From Ornithobacterium rhinotracheale (GTDB lineage: Bacteria > Bacteroidota > Bacteroidia > Flavobacteriales > Weeksellaceae), in assembly GCF_004088395.1 (NCBI RefSeq), contig NZ_CP035107.1:694501-758500 (forward strand): a DNA stretch of 64,000 nucleotides. Direction: 5' to 3'. This document shows, piece by piece, positions 1-7,748 of this stretch. A program made the translations under genes and the position numbers. How positions within the stretch are numbered: position 1 is the stretch's first letter; the number at the start of each line of letters is the position of its first letter. A model generated the notes under the pieces. That model was not told the DNA's origin, searched no databases, and worked only from the letters and a program-made list of their open reading frames with translations.

Positions 1-483
1 AGAAGTCACATCAGCTACAATTATAGAAAGTTTTCTATGTTTATTGTTCTCTATAAAGATAAAGGCTTCAAAAGCAAATTCAATATTTGATTTATTTCCC
101 TTTTTGCCAATTTTTATAGGTATCTTTCTGTAGGCAACGGCAGCAGGATTATAAGGTTTATCTTTTAAATATTCTTCATACACATTTGTCAAAAGATGGC
201 TGTAATAACTGTAAATGATTGAATCTAAATGTGAAGGGAAATAGATATGTCTTTCTTTTTTTTTACCTACTGTTCTTTGACGTTTTCCCCATTTATTCTT
301 CGGAGCATTCTCAATAGGTCTATACTTTCGTTGGCTTAAAGTTCTATGTAGAAGCGGTACAAACTTATGTTTAGCAATATTTTTTGGATTTGTAATATAG
401 GTAATTAACCAAGGAGTATCTTTGGTAGTTAACGGTTTTCCAATATGTGGGTACTTTTTAAATTTAAGCCATTCGCAGTCCAT
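1..483 (-). CDS. Reverse transcriptase (RNA-directed DNA polymerase), N-terminal part, cut by window edge
   Basis: The frame is open from an ATG at 483 down to base 1 (161 codons), so the gene continues left of the window. The visible part has RT-like landmarks: a basic stretch followed by ERHIYFPSHLDSIIYSYYSHL (the block before RT motif 1), an AVAYRK segment like the YR motif of unclassified bacterial RTs, and IIVADVTS at the edge, which looks like motif A with the first catalytic Asp of a DxxxFFD-type site. It is the distal gene of a mobilizable element and follows about 475 bp without a gene. Defence-associated RTs (DRT/UG) and retron RTs have this arrangement. The RT call is fairly secure; the subclass is inference because the YxDD motif lies outside the window. 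Confidence 0.75.
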   Translation of the reverse strand, partial: MDCEWLKFKKYPHIGKPLTTKDTPWLITYITNPKNIAKHKFVPLLHRTLSQRKYRPIENAPKNKWGKRQRTVGKKKERHIYFPSHLDSIIYSYYSHLLTNVYEEYLKDKPYNPAAVAYRKIPIKIGKKGNKSNIEFAFEAFIFIENNKHRKLSIIVADVTS

Positions 484-959
484 GATAAGGATAATAAAAG
501 ATTGAGGTGGTCGTGGCTTACTTATTAGCTGATACAATCCTGATGTTGCTTTTATTTAGTTATAGGCAACGCCACTCACTGATAGAATTAAATTCGTACA
601 TTTGTTGAAACTATCAACTATGACAGATTCAAATAATATAGAACATAAGACAATTCTTCTTGCAGGTCTATCAATAGAACTTCTAATAATATTGATAAAT
701 ATTTGCAAGATTGGAATTTCTCTTCACACGTCAGCCAAATTCTGCGTGTGGAACACTTTCGTGTACTTAACATAAAACGTATCTGCCAGTCTTGTCCCAA
801 CCTCAATCCTAAAAAGAGGTATGTCATAAATTATACCAATCTGTTTTCAGTCCAATATTGTGTATTTCTCTTATAATGTCATGACAAAATGTCTTTTTTA
901 TGGTAGAGGAATTGGTGTTAGGCATATAATCGACCATTAGATAATATTTTATATCTGTT
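484..959 (-). other. Non-coding region upstream of the RT with inverted repeats; possible structured RNA
   Basis: No convincing gene lies here. Inverted repeats seen: GTTGC/GCAAC around 544-569, TGATAG/CTATCA at about 580-618, and CACACG/CGTGTG followed directly by ACAC-TTTC-GTGT around 725-765. Retrons and several DRT systems carry a templating ncRNA just upstream of the RT gene, so the place and size would fit. No retron-style msr/msd pairing could be proven by eye. Confidence 0.35.
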
Positions 960-1430
960 TCATTGTCTATTCCTCTTCCACTTCTCAAAAGCTTTTTTAC
1001 CTTCCTTTGAATTGTCTAAAAATGATTGAAAATATGATTTCATTCCTTCGTATTTTTCCACCTGTTTCCTGTAATCCTTTACTTCATTTGTCATTTTATT
1101 AAAACTATAAAAAGATATTCCCGAAATGATTACTATATAGACAAACAACCCAAACAGTATATACATTGCCATTTTTGGGATATTGAGTAAAGCTTTCAAT
1201 GATTTTAATTGATTTGTCATTAAAGTGTCAATTTCATTCATCGATGATTGAAGTTTTGATGAATCTACATCGATATGTATATTCTTAGCTTCAGTCACAT
1301 GGCTTTTTATGGCATTTTCAATTTGAGTTATGTGTTTTTCGTTGGTTTCCATGCGTTTTGTATGTTCTGAAATAGCTTCAAATAATATTTTTCCTATTTC
1401 TTCATTGGAGATTCTTCGTTTTGCGCTCAT
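960..1430 (-). CDS. Membrane-anchored coiled-coil protein of the mobilization module
   Basis: 156 aa. The N-terminal half is charged and helical with probable coiled-coil character. One transmembrane segment lies at about residues 87-110 (MAMYILFGLFVYIVIISGISF), and the tail is basic, ending KKAFEKWKRNRQ. The start codon touches the end of the relaxase gene at 1430, so the two are translationally coupled. Similar small membrane proteins often sit directly after MobB relaxases in Bacteroidetes mobilizable elements and may link the relaxosome to the envelope. I cannot name a family with confidence; the transfer role is inferred from position. Confidence 0.6.
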   Translation of the reverse strand: MSAKRRISNEEIGKILFEAISEHTKRMETNEKHITQIENAIKSHVTEAKNIHIDVDSSKLQSSMNEIDTLMTNQLKSLKALLNIPKMAMYILFGLFVYIVIISGISFYSFNKMTNEVKDYRKQVEKYEGMKSYFQSFLDNSKEGKKAFEKWKRNRQ

Positions 1431-2311
1431 TATCGTTTTCTTTTATAAGTTAAATTTGTTTGATTGATTTTTAGTTCGCTTCCAAGTGTTATATTATTTA
1501 ATAATTTCTGTTGAGTAGCTGTAAGTTTTAGCCCTGTAAAATCAATACCTCGTTTTTTCATATGCTTTAGACTGAACTCTTTGCCAAGATCAGAGGCTTT
1601 GATTCCCAGTATTTCGCCCTTTTTGCGTCCACTTTTATAAATCCGTTCATCATATTGCTTTTTCTCTTCTGCACTCATAAATCTAAAACCTTGTGTTTCT
1701 CCTTTTTTGTTTTTCATTGGTACCATGTGTATGTTGTGGCTTTGCAAATCATCTATTACTTCAAAAATTGATTTAGACCATTGAGTTTCTTGGAGAAACA
1801 TCTTTTTGTAATAAGCCCTTAAATTTTCTTGTTCTCTCTGTTTTCTTTCTGCAATCATTTTAGCCGTCGTTAAACCATATTTTTCTGCAATTTTTTGAGA
1901 GAGAATTTGTGTTCTTTTACCAATTCTAAAATCGTTTAATGCGGAACCTGTTTGAGGGTTTATGCGATTGGCTATGATATGGATATGTTTTGTCTTGGTG
2001 GAATTATGGATTGTGGCTATCCATTGATGTTTACTCAATTTCATTTCTCGGATAAAATCAGTGGCGTATTGTTTTAATTCTAGCCTGCTATAATCTCGGT
2101 CTGGGCATGGACTTAGTACAAAACTAAATGTATTATTGCTGCAATGTTTATTCATTTGTTGTACAAATCTCATTTCTTTTAGCAGTTCATGTCCATTGGT
2201 ACCTCCTAGTAAATTTCGCCCAAGTTCTATAGCCTGTCCTTTATCATCTAAAATATAGTCAAAGGCTCGTGCAGAACCTTTAGTGCTAGCTCCTTTTCCA
2301 ACCATTTTCAA
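1430..2311 (-). CDS. mobB: Relaxase / mobilization nuclease (MobB-like)
   Basis: 293 aa, Relaxase family (PF03432 type). It nicks oriT and leads the transferred strand during conjugative mobilization. The N-terminus VGKGASTKGSARAFDYIL is typical of Bacteroidetes relaxases. The metal-binding motif appears as KHIHIIANRIN (HxHxxxN) at about residue 107, and candidate catalytic tyrosines lie near the N-terminus (Y19). The start overlaps the end of the MobC-like gene by 26 bp, so the genes form a mobC-mobB-membrane protein operon. No coupling protein or type IV secretion genes are visible, which suggests mobilization by a helper element. Confidence 0.88.
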   Translation of the reverse strand: MKMVGKGASTKGSARAFDYILDDKGQAIELGRNLLGGTNGHELLKEMRFVQQMNKHCSNNTFSFVLSPCPDRDYSRLELKQYATDFIREMKLSKHQWIATIHNSTKTKHIHIIANRINPQTGSALNDFRIGKRTQILSQKIAEKYGLTTAKMIAERKQREQENLRAYYKKMFLQETQWSKSIFEVIDDLQSHNIHMVPMKNKKGETQGFRFMSAEEKKQYDERIYKSGRKKGEILGIKASDLGKEFSLKHMKKRGIDFTGLKLTATQQKLLNNITLGSELKINQTNLTYKRKR

Positions 2312-2606
2312 TAAAATTTAAATGTTTTTCTATTTTTTCAATTAAATCGTCTATTCTATCTATCATTAGACTATAATTCCCTTTCTTTAAGAGGTTCTTG
2401 ATTCTCATGAAGTTTAACCTATACTGCCGAAGCAGTAAATAAGCTTCCACTTGTTTAGCATCAACAAGGGCGGGGAGCTCTCTGCCGAGAGCAGCTCTTA
2501 AAATGTATTCTGACATGCTTAAATTTAAATCAGTGGCTTTTTGTCTTATTAAAGCTTTGTCCCAAGCATCAACGCGTATTTCTATTTTTCGATTTTTATT
2601 ACTCAT
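2286..2606 (-). CDS. mobC: MobC-like relaxosome accessory protein
   Basis: 106 aa. The N-terminus KIEIRVDAWDKALIRQKATDLNLSMSEYILRAAL is a ribbon-helix-helix segment of the kind found in plasmid mobilization MobC proteins (PF05713). The C-terminal half is helical (LLLRQYRLNFMRIKNLLKKG). It would bind oriT next to the nic site and help the relaxase nick. It lies directly before the relaxase gene, with overlapping ends, and directly after a cluster of inverted repeats that fits an oriT. Confidence 0.8.
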   Translation of the reverse strand: MSNKNRKIEIRVDAWDKALIRQKATDLNLSMSEYILRAALGRELPALVDAKQVEAYLLLRQYRLNFMRIKNLLKKGNYSLMIDRIDDLIEKIEKHLNFIENGWKRS

Positions 2607-2674
2607 AATGTTTAAATGTTTTTCGGAGAAAAACCTGGCCGAAGGTCAAAATCTTTTCAACCGAAGGGCAGAAA

Positions 2675-2762
2675 AGCGAGATGCTGCTTTCAGGATGCAA
2701 ACAAGGGAATTTTTCCGCCGTTTGTCCTGACAAGCACCCATCTCGAACTTTTGCGCATCCAA
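2675..2762. other. Candidate oriT: nested inverted repeats upstream of the mob genes
   Basis: Within this gene-free stretch there are four inverted pairs: CGAGATG (2677-2683) with CATCTCG (2739-2745), GGATGC (2693-2698) with GCATCC (2755-2760), TCAGGA (2690-2695) with TCCTGA (2725-2730), and an inner CAAA/TTTG extension of the last pair. The density of arms and the position just upstream of mobC-mobB are what an origin of transfer needs. The nic site is not identified. Confidence 0.5.
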
Positions 2763-2777
2763 TTTTCTCGATTCATG

Positions 2778-3671
2778 TTATTTTTTTGGGTAGTTTACAT
2801 AGTCGGCTAAATCAAAACCTCGTTCTCTATCATCTTCATTCGCGAGATTTTCCAACAAGTCTGATACATGAATATCAAATCCTAATTGTTTAAAATATTC
2901 TGCTTTTTCTGTCCAGATACTATAAGCAGATTTTTCATTTCTAATAGGAGATGTATCGGGGTATAAAATAATTTTACGATTTTTTATAGGTAATAATTTA
3001 TTGAAATTAATTCCCTGTAAAGATCCAGTCGCTAGCCATAAAAAGGCTGGAAAAGTAACACTCATAATACAAGCTGTTTTTTCAGATTCAACGATTGCAA
3101 TAGGTTTATCTTTTTCAATTTGTATAAGATGAAGACCAAATAAGCACTGGGAAAGATGAAATTCATCAATTTTTTTTTGTTTCAACAAATGAACATGAAC
3201 CCAATTTATGTTTTTGGTTCTATGTCCATCTTCTTTATATTGTATGATTTTTCCACCTCTCACTTTCTCATGGTCATCAATTTGCCAAAATATAGCTCCG
3301 TTATAAAAGAAATCAGCTGTTCCTATTTTATAATCTCTTTTGATTTTTTGAACAATATCCTCTTTAAATAAGCTTCTCAGGTAATTCAAGAAATTATTGT
3401 CACCCTTATAATCCATGGTTTTTTCGACTAAATCATAATCATGATAAGTAGTTTCTTTGACCTTTGGAGCTTGTAGAGTAGTTTCAAGTTTATTTTTATT
3501 CGGATACTTAAAATACCCACAATTGATTTCTCTATCACATCTTCCCAAATTATCTTGAAGATATTCCTTGGTCAAAGAATCTATAAATCTTACAAAAGTT
3601 TTCTTACCACAGCTGGGACAAATGAATTTTCTTGAAGACGAATCAAGTTTATATCTATATTCCTTGTGCAT
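2778..3671 (-). CDS. Zinc-ribbon/TOPRIM primase-like protein (DUF6371-like)
   Basis: 297 aa from an ATG at 3671; a longer version from 3725 would run into the repeat array. A zinc ribbon near the N-terminus has CPSCGKK, then C..EINCGY. A TOPRIM-like core follows, with AIVESEKTACIMS (catalytic Glu) and KIILYPDTS (Asp). Proteins of this kind occur in Bacteroidetes mobile elements as DNA primases or replication proteins. It ends about 170 bp before mobC across the putative oriT and sits just downstream of the DUF3987 ATPase gene and the iteron-like repeats. Together they suggest the element can replicate after excision. Confidence 0.7.
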   Translation of the reverse strand: MHKEYRYKLDSSSRKFICPSCGKKTFVRFIDSLTKEYLQDNLGRCDREINCGYFKYPNKNKLETTLQAPKVKETTYHDYDLVEKTMDYKGDNNFLNYLRSLFKEDIVQKIKRDYKIGTADFFYNGAIFWQIDDHEKVRGGKIIQYKEDGHRTKNINWVHVHLLKQKKIDEFHLSQCLFGLHLIQIEKDKPIAIVESEKTACIMSVTFPAFLWLATGSLQGINFNKLLPIKNRKIILYPDTSPIRNEKSAYSIWTEKAEYFKQLGFDIHVSDLLENLANEDDRERGFDLADYVNYPKK

Positions 3672-3674
3672 TAT

Positions 3675-3840
3675 TTGCAGTTTTGCAGTTTCCTTTATTG
3701 ATGCGGGGTTCAAGACATAATTCACTGCAGTTAAAAATGCAGTTTTGCACTATTGCAGTTTCTTTGCATCTTTTTATGTGATGCAATGTATTGATAGTTA
3801 GGGAAATGTAGTTTGAAGTGCAAAACTGCAAAAACTGCAA
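3675..3840. repeat. Iteron-like TGCAGTTTT repeat array
   Basis: Five direct copies of a TGCAGTT(T/A)(T/C/A) unit start near 3676, 3685, 3726, 3738 and 3754. Two inverted copies (AAAACTGCA) lie at 3822-3830 and 3831-3839. The array fills the gap between two replication-type genes of the mobile element. Iterons of a replication origin or an operator are the likely explanations. Confidence 0.6.
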
Positions 3841-3844
3841 TGTA

Positions 3845-5173
3845 CTAGTAGCTATATATTTTTTCATATTTGCCGTGTTCTAAGCGTTTAAAAAGTTTTT
3901 TATCTTTCAAGAAATAATAAATATTTCTTTCTTTCATTATACTCAGTTTTTGTAAAATCTGTTTTGCTTCTCTCGTAGAAAAGGTTTGGGGGAGAGCTTT
4001 ATATGCAGTTTTTTGATTAGTGGACAATGAATCTAGATAGTCTTGATTCATGATTTCCCTAACTTTCAAAGCATTTTTTCTGAAATATTCAAAAAGTTTA
4101 ATTGCGTTTTGAACAGATTTTAAATTGACTTTTTCTATTCTTTTATTTTGAACAATGTCATCCAAAACTTGCAACAGCAAAGAAAATCTCTGGGTGTATT
4201 CTTGCAATTTTATATTTATCCCTCTTTCATATTCAAAATCAAAGTCCGATGGTAAATTGTTTTGCCAATCAACGATATAATTAAAGGCTTCCTCCGAATA
4301 TTCAATAATCAAAGGTTCTTGTAAGTTTTCACTAAAATCATAAATTGACCGAATTATTTCATTGTAGTTCTGAATTAAATTTAAATCTATGTTTCTCTTG
4401 TTCCATTTTACACTACGATATTCAAAAGGGATAGCAAATAAAAACCTCTCAATAAATCCATTGTTAAGCTTATTCCCATTAAAAGTTTTGCCTATTAATT
4501 CTGGCTGAATGGAACCTATGATATCTAATTTAGTATTGGTAATTAAAATAGTGTCTTCCGAAACACGATTTTTAGTTATTGGTTTTCCTGCCCATAAGCT
4601 TAAAATCATCTCCTCATCATTGTTGCCAGCTTTATACATGCCAAATGAATTGATAAATCCTCTGATTTCGTCGTAATATAAGCCGATACCCCTGTCTGTC
4701 TCATACATGACTTTCACTAAAGCTTCTGATGTAGCATCATTAATAATTAACTGCTTAAAGGTTGGCTTTTTGACCTTCTCTTCAGATATATTTTTTTTGT
4801 ATTCTTTTAGCTCAGATTTATAGATTTTAAAATTATCGGTATTTATCTGATCAATAGGTTTTAGCGCCAAAGAAATTGCGTGGCTTTTAGCATCTCCAGT
4901 TCTACCGACTATTACGAGGTATATGCTGCTAGATGTGTACCAGCTTTCTTTAATTTTTAGTTTTATTTTACTGCCAAGAGCAACGGATGTTGAATAAAGT
5001 AAGGCCGTTCCAAAATAATCAGGAAGAAAGCTTAAATTTTTGTCCACTTCTTTGATTATTGTTTGTAAGGAAACGGGAAAAACATCGATAGGGAATAGGT
5101 TGTTTATGGTAAATCTAGAGAAATCTAGCTCTAATCCCGTCAAGATTTTATTTTTTAAAGTTAATGAATCCAT
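3845..5173 (-). CDS. DUF3987 helicase/primase-like ATPase
   Basis: 442 aa. A Walker A-like loop GRTGDAKSH lies at about residues 89-97 after the hydrophobic strand SIYLVIV, and an acidic Walker B-like segment GIGLYYDEIRGF at about 162. This matches DUF3987 proteins found in plasmids, phages and mobilizable elements as replication helicase/primase components. The C-terminal part (SLSTNQKTAYKALPQTFSTREAKQIL) looks like a winged-helix tail. It starts 3 bp after the excisionase-like HTH gene, so the two are co-transcribed. The iteron-like array begins just after its stop. Confidence 0.75.
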   Translation of the reverse strand: MDSLTLKNKILTGLELDFSRFTINNLFPIDVFPVSLQTIIKEVDKNLSFLPDYFGTALLYSTSVALGSKIKLKIKESWYTSSSIYLVIVGRTGDAKSHAISLALKPIDQINTDNFKIYKSELKEYKKNISEEKVKKPTFKQLIINDATSEALVKVMYETDRGIGLYYDEIRGFINSFGMYKAGNNDEEMILSLWAGKPITKNRVSEDTILITNTKLDIIGSIQPELIGKTFNGNKLNNGFIERFLFAIPFEYRSVKWNKRNIDLNLIQNYNEIIRSIYDFSENLQEPLIIEYSEEAFNYIVDWQNNLPSDFDFEYERGINIKLQEYTQRFSLLLQVLDDIVQNKRIEKVNLKSVQNAIKLFEYFRKNALKVREIMNQDYLDSLSTNQKTAYKALPQTFSTREAKQILQKLSIMKERNIYYFLKDKKLFKRLEHGKYEKIYSY

Positions 5174-5175
5174 AA

Positions 5176-5469
5176 TTAAAGTTTTTTCAAGTTCTTTTTA
5201 ATGTAGTCATTAGCTTTTTTGGTTATTTCAAAGTCACTTGTAGATGAGTTTGATAAAAGCCATTCGTCAATTTTTGTTTTGTCGAAGAAGATATGTTTCC
5301 CGTTTGGTTTTGAGTGTGGGAGAATGTTCTTTTGGACCATCTTATAGATGGTAGATTTGCTGTAGCCTGTGTAGTCTGAAAGTTCATCAACACTCAATAT
5401 TTTTTTTGCATTCAGCATCATGCTTTCAATCTTTGAAAGCTTTAATAAGATAAGTTCTTCTTTAGCCAT
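5176..5469 (-). CDS. Excisionase-like helix-turn-helix protein
   Basis: 97 aa. The central region ILSVDELSDYTGYSKSTIYKMVQKNILPHSKPNGKHIFFDKTKIDEWLLSN is a MerR/excisionase-type winged HTH (HTH_17), with the usual 'FDKxxIDEWL' ending. A short helix precedes it (LILLKLSKIESMMLNAK). These proteins act as recombination directionality factors or regulators of replication genes in mobilizable elements. It is the first gene of the replication cassette and lies downstream of an inverted-repeat cluster that could be its binding site. Confidence 0.75.
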   Translation of the reverse strand: MAKEELILLKLSKIESMMLNAKKILSVDELSDYTGYSKSTIYKMVQKNILPHSKPNGKHIFFDKTKIDEWLLSNSSTSDFEITKKANDYIKKNLKKL

Positions 5470-5525
5470 AATTGTCTTTTTTTAAGATTATGGCAGCAAA
5501 GGAAAGCAAAACTCACTTTGACTTC

Positions 5526-5558
5526 CGTGACTTCTGTGGCTCAGTCACAAAAGTCACG
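5526..5558. promoter_or_regulatory. Inverted GTGACTT repeats upstream of the excisionase gene
   Basis: CGTGACTT (5526-5533) pairs with AAGTCACG (5551-5558), and a second AGTCAC copy lies at 5543-5548. A fourth related word, TTGACTT, lies just to the left at 5518-5524. The site overlaps the end of the 288-aa gene and sits about 60 bp upstream of the HTH gene. It could be an operator, an Xis-binding site or a hairpin terminator. Confidence 0.4.
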
Positions 5559-6407
5559 AAAAAAAGTTTCGATTTCACTAGTCAATTTCGATGCTTTGTT
5601 TGCATTATTTTTAAATGTTCCGTAATTGAAGAGTTTATTGGTTTTTGTGTTGATGAATAATTTTATAAATGATTCCGGATTAAATGTAATTTGGCTGTTT
5701 TTTACTAGATTGTCATAAAATTCTCTGAGGACGATGTTTTCGCAAGAAATTTGAATTTTTTCTTTCAAAAACTTTTCTTTGAATATCTCAAAATTCATCT
5801 TAGTAGAGATAATTTTGTGGTCTTGAAAAAAAATAAAAATTTTTTTGAGTTGTTTTTCGGTTAATTCATTAACAATCGTACTTTCATTTTTTTCGGATTT
5901 GTTATTTTTTTTATTTGTTTCTTTTGGTGTTATGTAAATGTTTTGATCAAAGTTATTTGTAATGGTTTTATTTATGTTTTGAGTTTTGTTATTTTGATTA
6001 AAGTTATTCGTGATATTATGTGAATTGTTTATTGTCGTTTTTTGAATATCAAAGTTACTAAAATTAGTCGTGTTATTGTCGAAATAATATTTTCGTCTAT
6101 CGTATGTAAATGATTGATGCGAATCTGAATAAAGGTTATTTCTTGTAAGAAAATTTTTGATATTGAATCTTGATTTAATTATCATTACGAGTATTGTGAA
6201 GAAACTTAAAAGAATGACTGAGAATATTATAAAGTTTATAGTGTTACCATGTGGATTAATGAATATGTTTAATATTAATATGGAAAAAAAGGATATGTAA
6301 AACGTCGATTTTAAGTTGATTGATAGTGTTGATAATAAAAATTTCACTATGTTGTATATTAATATTATGAGTAATATAAAATTTCCTATTAGTATTAGTA
6401 AGTCCAT
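5541..6407 (-). CDS. Asn-rich membrane protein of unknown function
   Basis: 288 aa, not recognised. Three hydrophobic segments fill the first 85 residues (LLILIGNFILLIILIYNIVKF; FYISFFSILILNIF; NFIIFSVILLSFFTILVMII). A low-complexity linker rich in Asn and Thr with repeated NNFxQN/NITNN words follows at about 115-180. A helical soluble C-terminal domain (about 185-288) begins LTEKQLKKIFIFFQDHKII. It lies between the integrase and the excisionase-like gene, 5 bp from the integrase stop. It is strongly AT-rich, like the rest of the element. An integrase-linked cargo role is possible but unproven. Confidence 0.5.
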   Translation of the reverse strand: MDLLILIGNFILLIILIYNIVKFLLSTLSINLKSTFYISFFSILILNIFINPHGNTINFIIFSVILLSFFTILVMIIKSRFNIKNFLTRNNLYSDSHQSFTYDRRKYYFDNNTTNFSNFDIQKTTINNSHNITNNFNQNNKTQNINKTITNNFDQNIYITPKETNKKNNKSEKNESTIVNELTEKQLKKIFIFFQDHKIISTKMNFEIFKEKFLKEKIQISCENIVLREFYDNLVKNSQITFNPESFIKLFINTKTNKLFNYGTFKNNANKASKLTSEIETFFRDFCD

Positions 6408-6412
6408 AATGC

Positions 6413-7547
6413 TTAAAATTTTAGGTTAGGAATTAAATCTGCCGCTTCATTCATTTTTGAGTCAAGTACTTTAGCGTATACTTGTGTGGTGCGTATCTCT
6501 TTATGACCAAGTCTTTTTTGAACTGTATAAATGTCAGCTCCATTTTCAAGAAGTAGAACAGCATTTGTGTGTCTAGCGCAATGAAAAGTTATATGTTTTG
6601 TGATACCAGCTCTCATGCACCATCTGAGTAATTCCATGCTCATTGTACCTCCATATTTTAAATTGGTGAATACCAATTCATTGTCTTTTTTTCGTTTTCC
6701 CAAAAGCTGGAAAGCATCATTGCTTATTGGTAAATATTCAATTTCTTTTGTCTTGTTTTGAGAAAAATGTATGCGATGTCTGCCGTTTTGTTTTCTGATG
6801 TTTTTCCATCGTAGTTTGTGGATGTCTCCCCATCGCAGTCCAGTAAGACACGAAAACAAAAACGCTCGTTTCATGACGGGGAATTTGCAATCTGTTTTTG
6901 CTAAAGCTTGAACTTCATCAAAAGTTAAATATTCTCGTTGAACAGGTCTATCATTAAATCCAGATATTTTGGTAACTGATTTGTCTACAATATATCCATT
7001 TTCGTAAGCATAATTTAAAAATGTAATAAATCGATTTAAATAGCTATATTTTGATCCATGTTTTAAAGGTTGGCCATGTTTTGTTGTGCCGTGTTTATCT
7101 ATATATTCTTTAAAACCATTTGTAATTTGAAAAGTTAAATCCGAAAAAAACAGTAGAGGAGTGAAAGTATTCACTCATTAGACGTCTGGTAGAAATATAT
7201 GTTGTTGCATTTGAGTCACAAGTTGTATTTGCTTTGTTTTTAAGTAATTCGTCAAAAACCTCAAAAATATTTATTTTCGTTTTTTTGCTATCATGCATTC
7301 CAAATACCCCTTTGATATATTCAGCTTCTTTGAGGACGCGAATTTTCTCAGCAAGCTTCAATGTTTCCTCGTTTTGTTTTTTCTCGGCTTGATTTTTTGG
7401 CTTGTCAAGTAGATAGAGTTTTAAGTATTCAAATTCTCGATTGTGTTTTTCTTTGCCTTGTTCATCTCTATACGAGCCTTTGTAGTATTCCAAATATAGA
7501 CTGATTTTTCCTGTCTTTAGTTTCTTTTTTTTGAGTGTTATTTTCAT
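6413..7547 (-). CDS. int: Tyrosine recombinase/integrase, frame broken by one base
   Basis: The C-terminal catalytic half (6413 to about 7145) shows all main residues: the first Arg in TGLRWGDIH, HCARHT (HxxR), RLGHKEI and the Tyr in TTQVYAKV. The N-terminal half (MKITLKKKKLKTGKIS..., Arm-DNA-binding type) reads in another frame up to about 7150. The two join correctly (...STVFSDLTFQITNGF...) if one T is removed from the seven-T run (A at 7144-7150 on the given strand), which gives a 377-aa protein of normal size. The start at 7547 matches relatives better than 7583. It lies about 185 bp from the mnmE stop, as expected for an element integrated there. Either a sequencing error, a real inactivation or slippage. 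Confidence 0.8.
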
Positions 7548-7571
7548 TTTATTCAGTTTTGGGATGTAGTT

Positions 7572-7610
7572 ACTACACCCCATTGTTATTTACAGTATTT
7601 GAGGTGTAGT
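7572..7610. repeat. Inverted repeat ACTACACC/GGTGTAGT upstream of the integrase
   Basis: ACTACACC (7572-7579) is matched inversely by GGTGTAGT (7603-7610). A partial extra copy (GGTGTAA) follows at 7614-7620, and TGTAGT-T-ACTACA at 7565-7577 is itself palindromic. It lies between the integrase start and the mnmE end, where integrase arm-type sites or an autoregulatory operator would be expected. Confidence 0.4.
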
Positions 7611-7730
7611 ATAGGTGTAAAAAAATGCCCTATAACATCATATTATCTGACATCAAATGTAAGAAGAAAATTTGTAACTATTACTATATTAGTCGGTTGT
7701 TGGTGTTTTGTTGTCCGATATTAACACTAC

Positions 7731-7748
7731 CTACTTCCCGATACAGAA
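7731..7748 (-). other. Likely attachment site at the mnmE 3' end
   Basis: Read on the minus strand the last 18 bases of mnmE are TTCTGTATCGGGAAGTAG. They agree at 15 of 18 positions with the SGI1 attachment site TTCTGTATTGGTAAGTAA (recalled from the literature), which is also the mnmE/trmE 3' end. An integrase gene lies immediately outside. The second copy would be left of this window. Confidence 0.55.

Noticed and set aside
618-827. Minus-strand 69-aa frame upstream of the RT
   Set aside because: Low-complexity translation, no start context, and it overlaps the inverted repeats of the gene-free region.
2503-2893. Plus-strand frames across mobC and the oriT-like zone
   Set aside because: They are antisense shadows of mobC and the primase-like gene and cross the inverted repeats.
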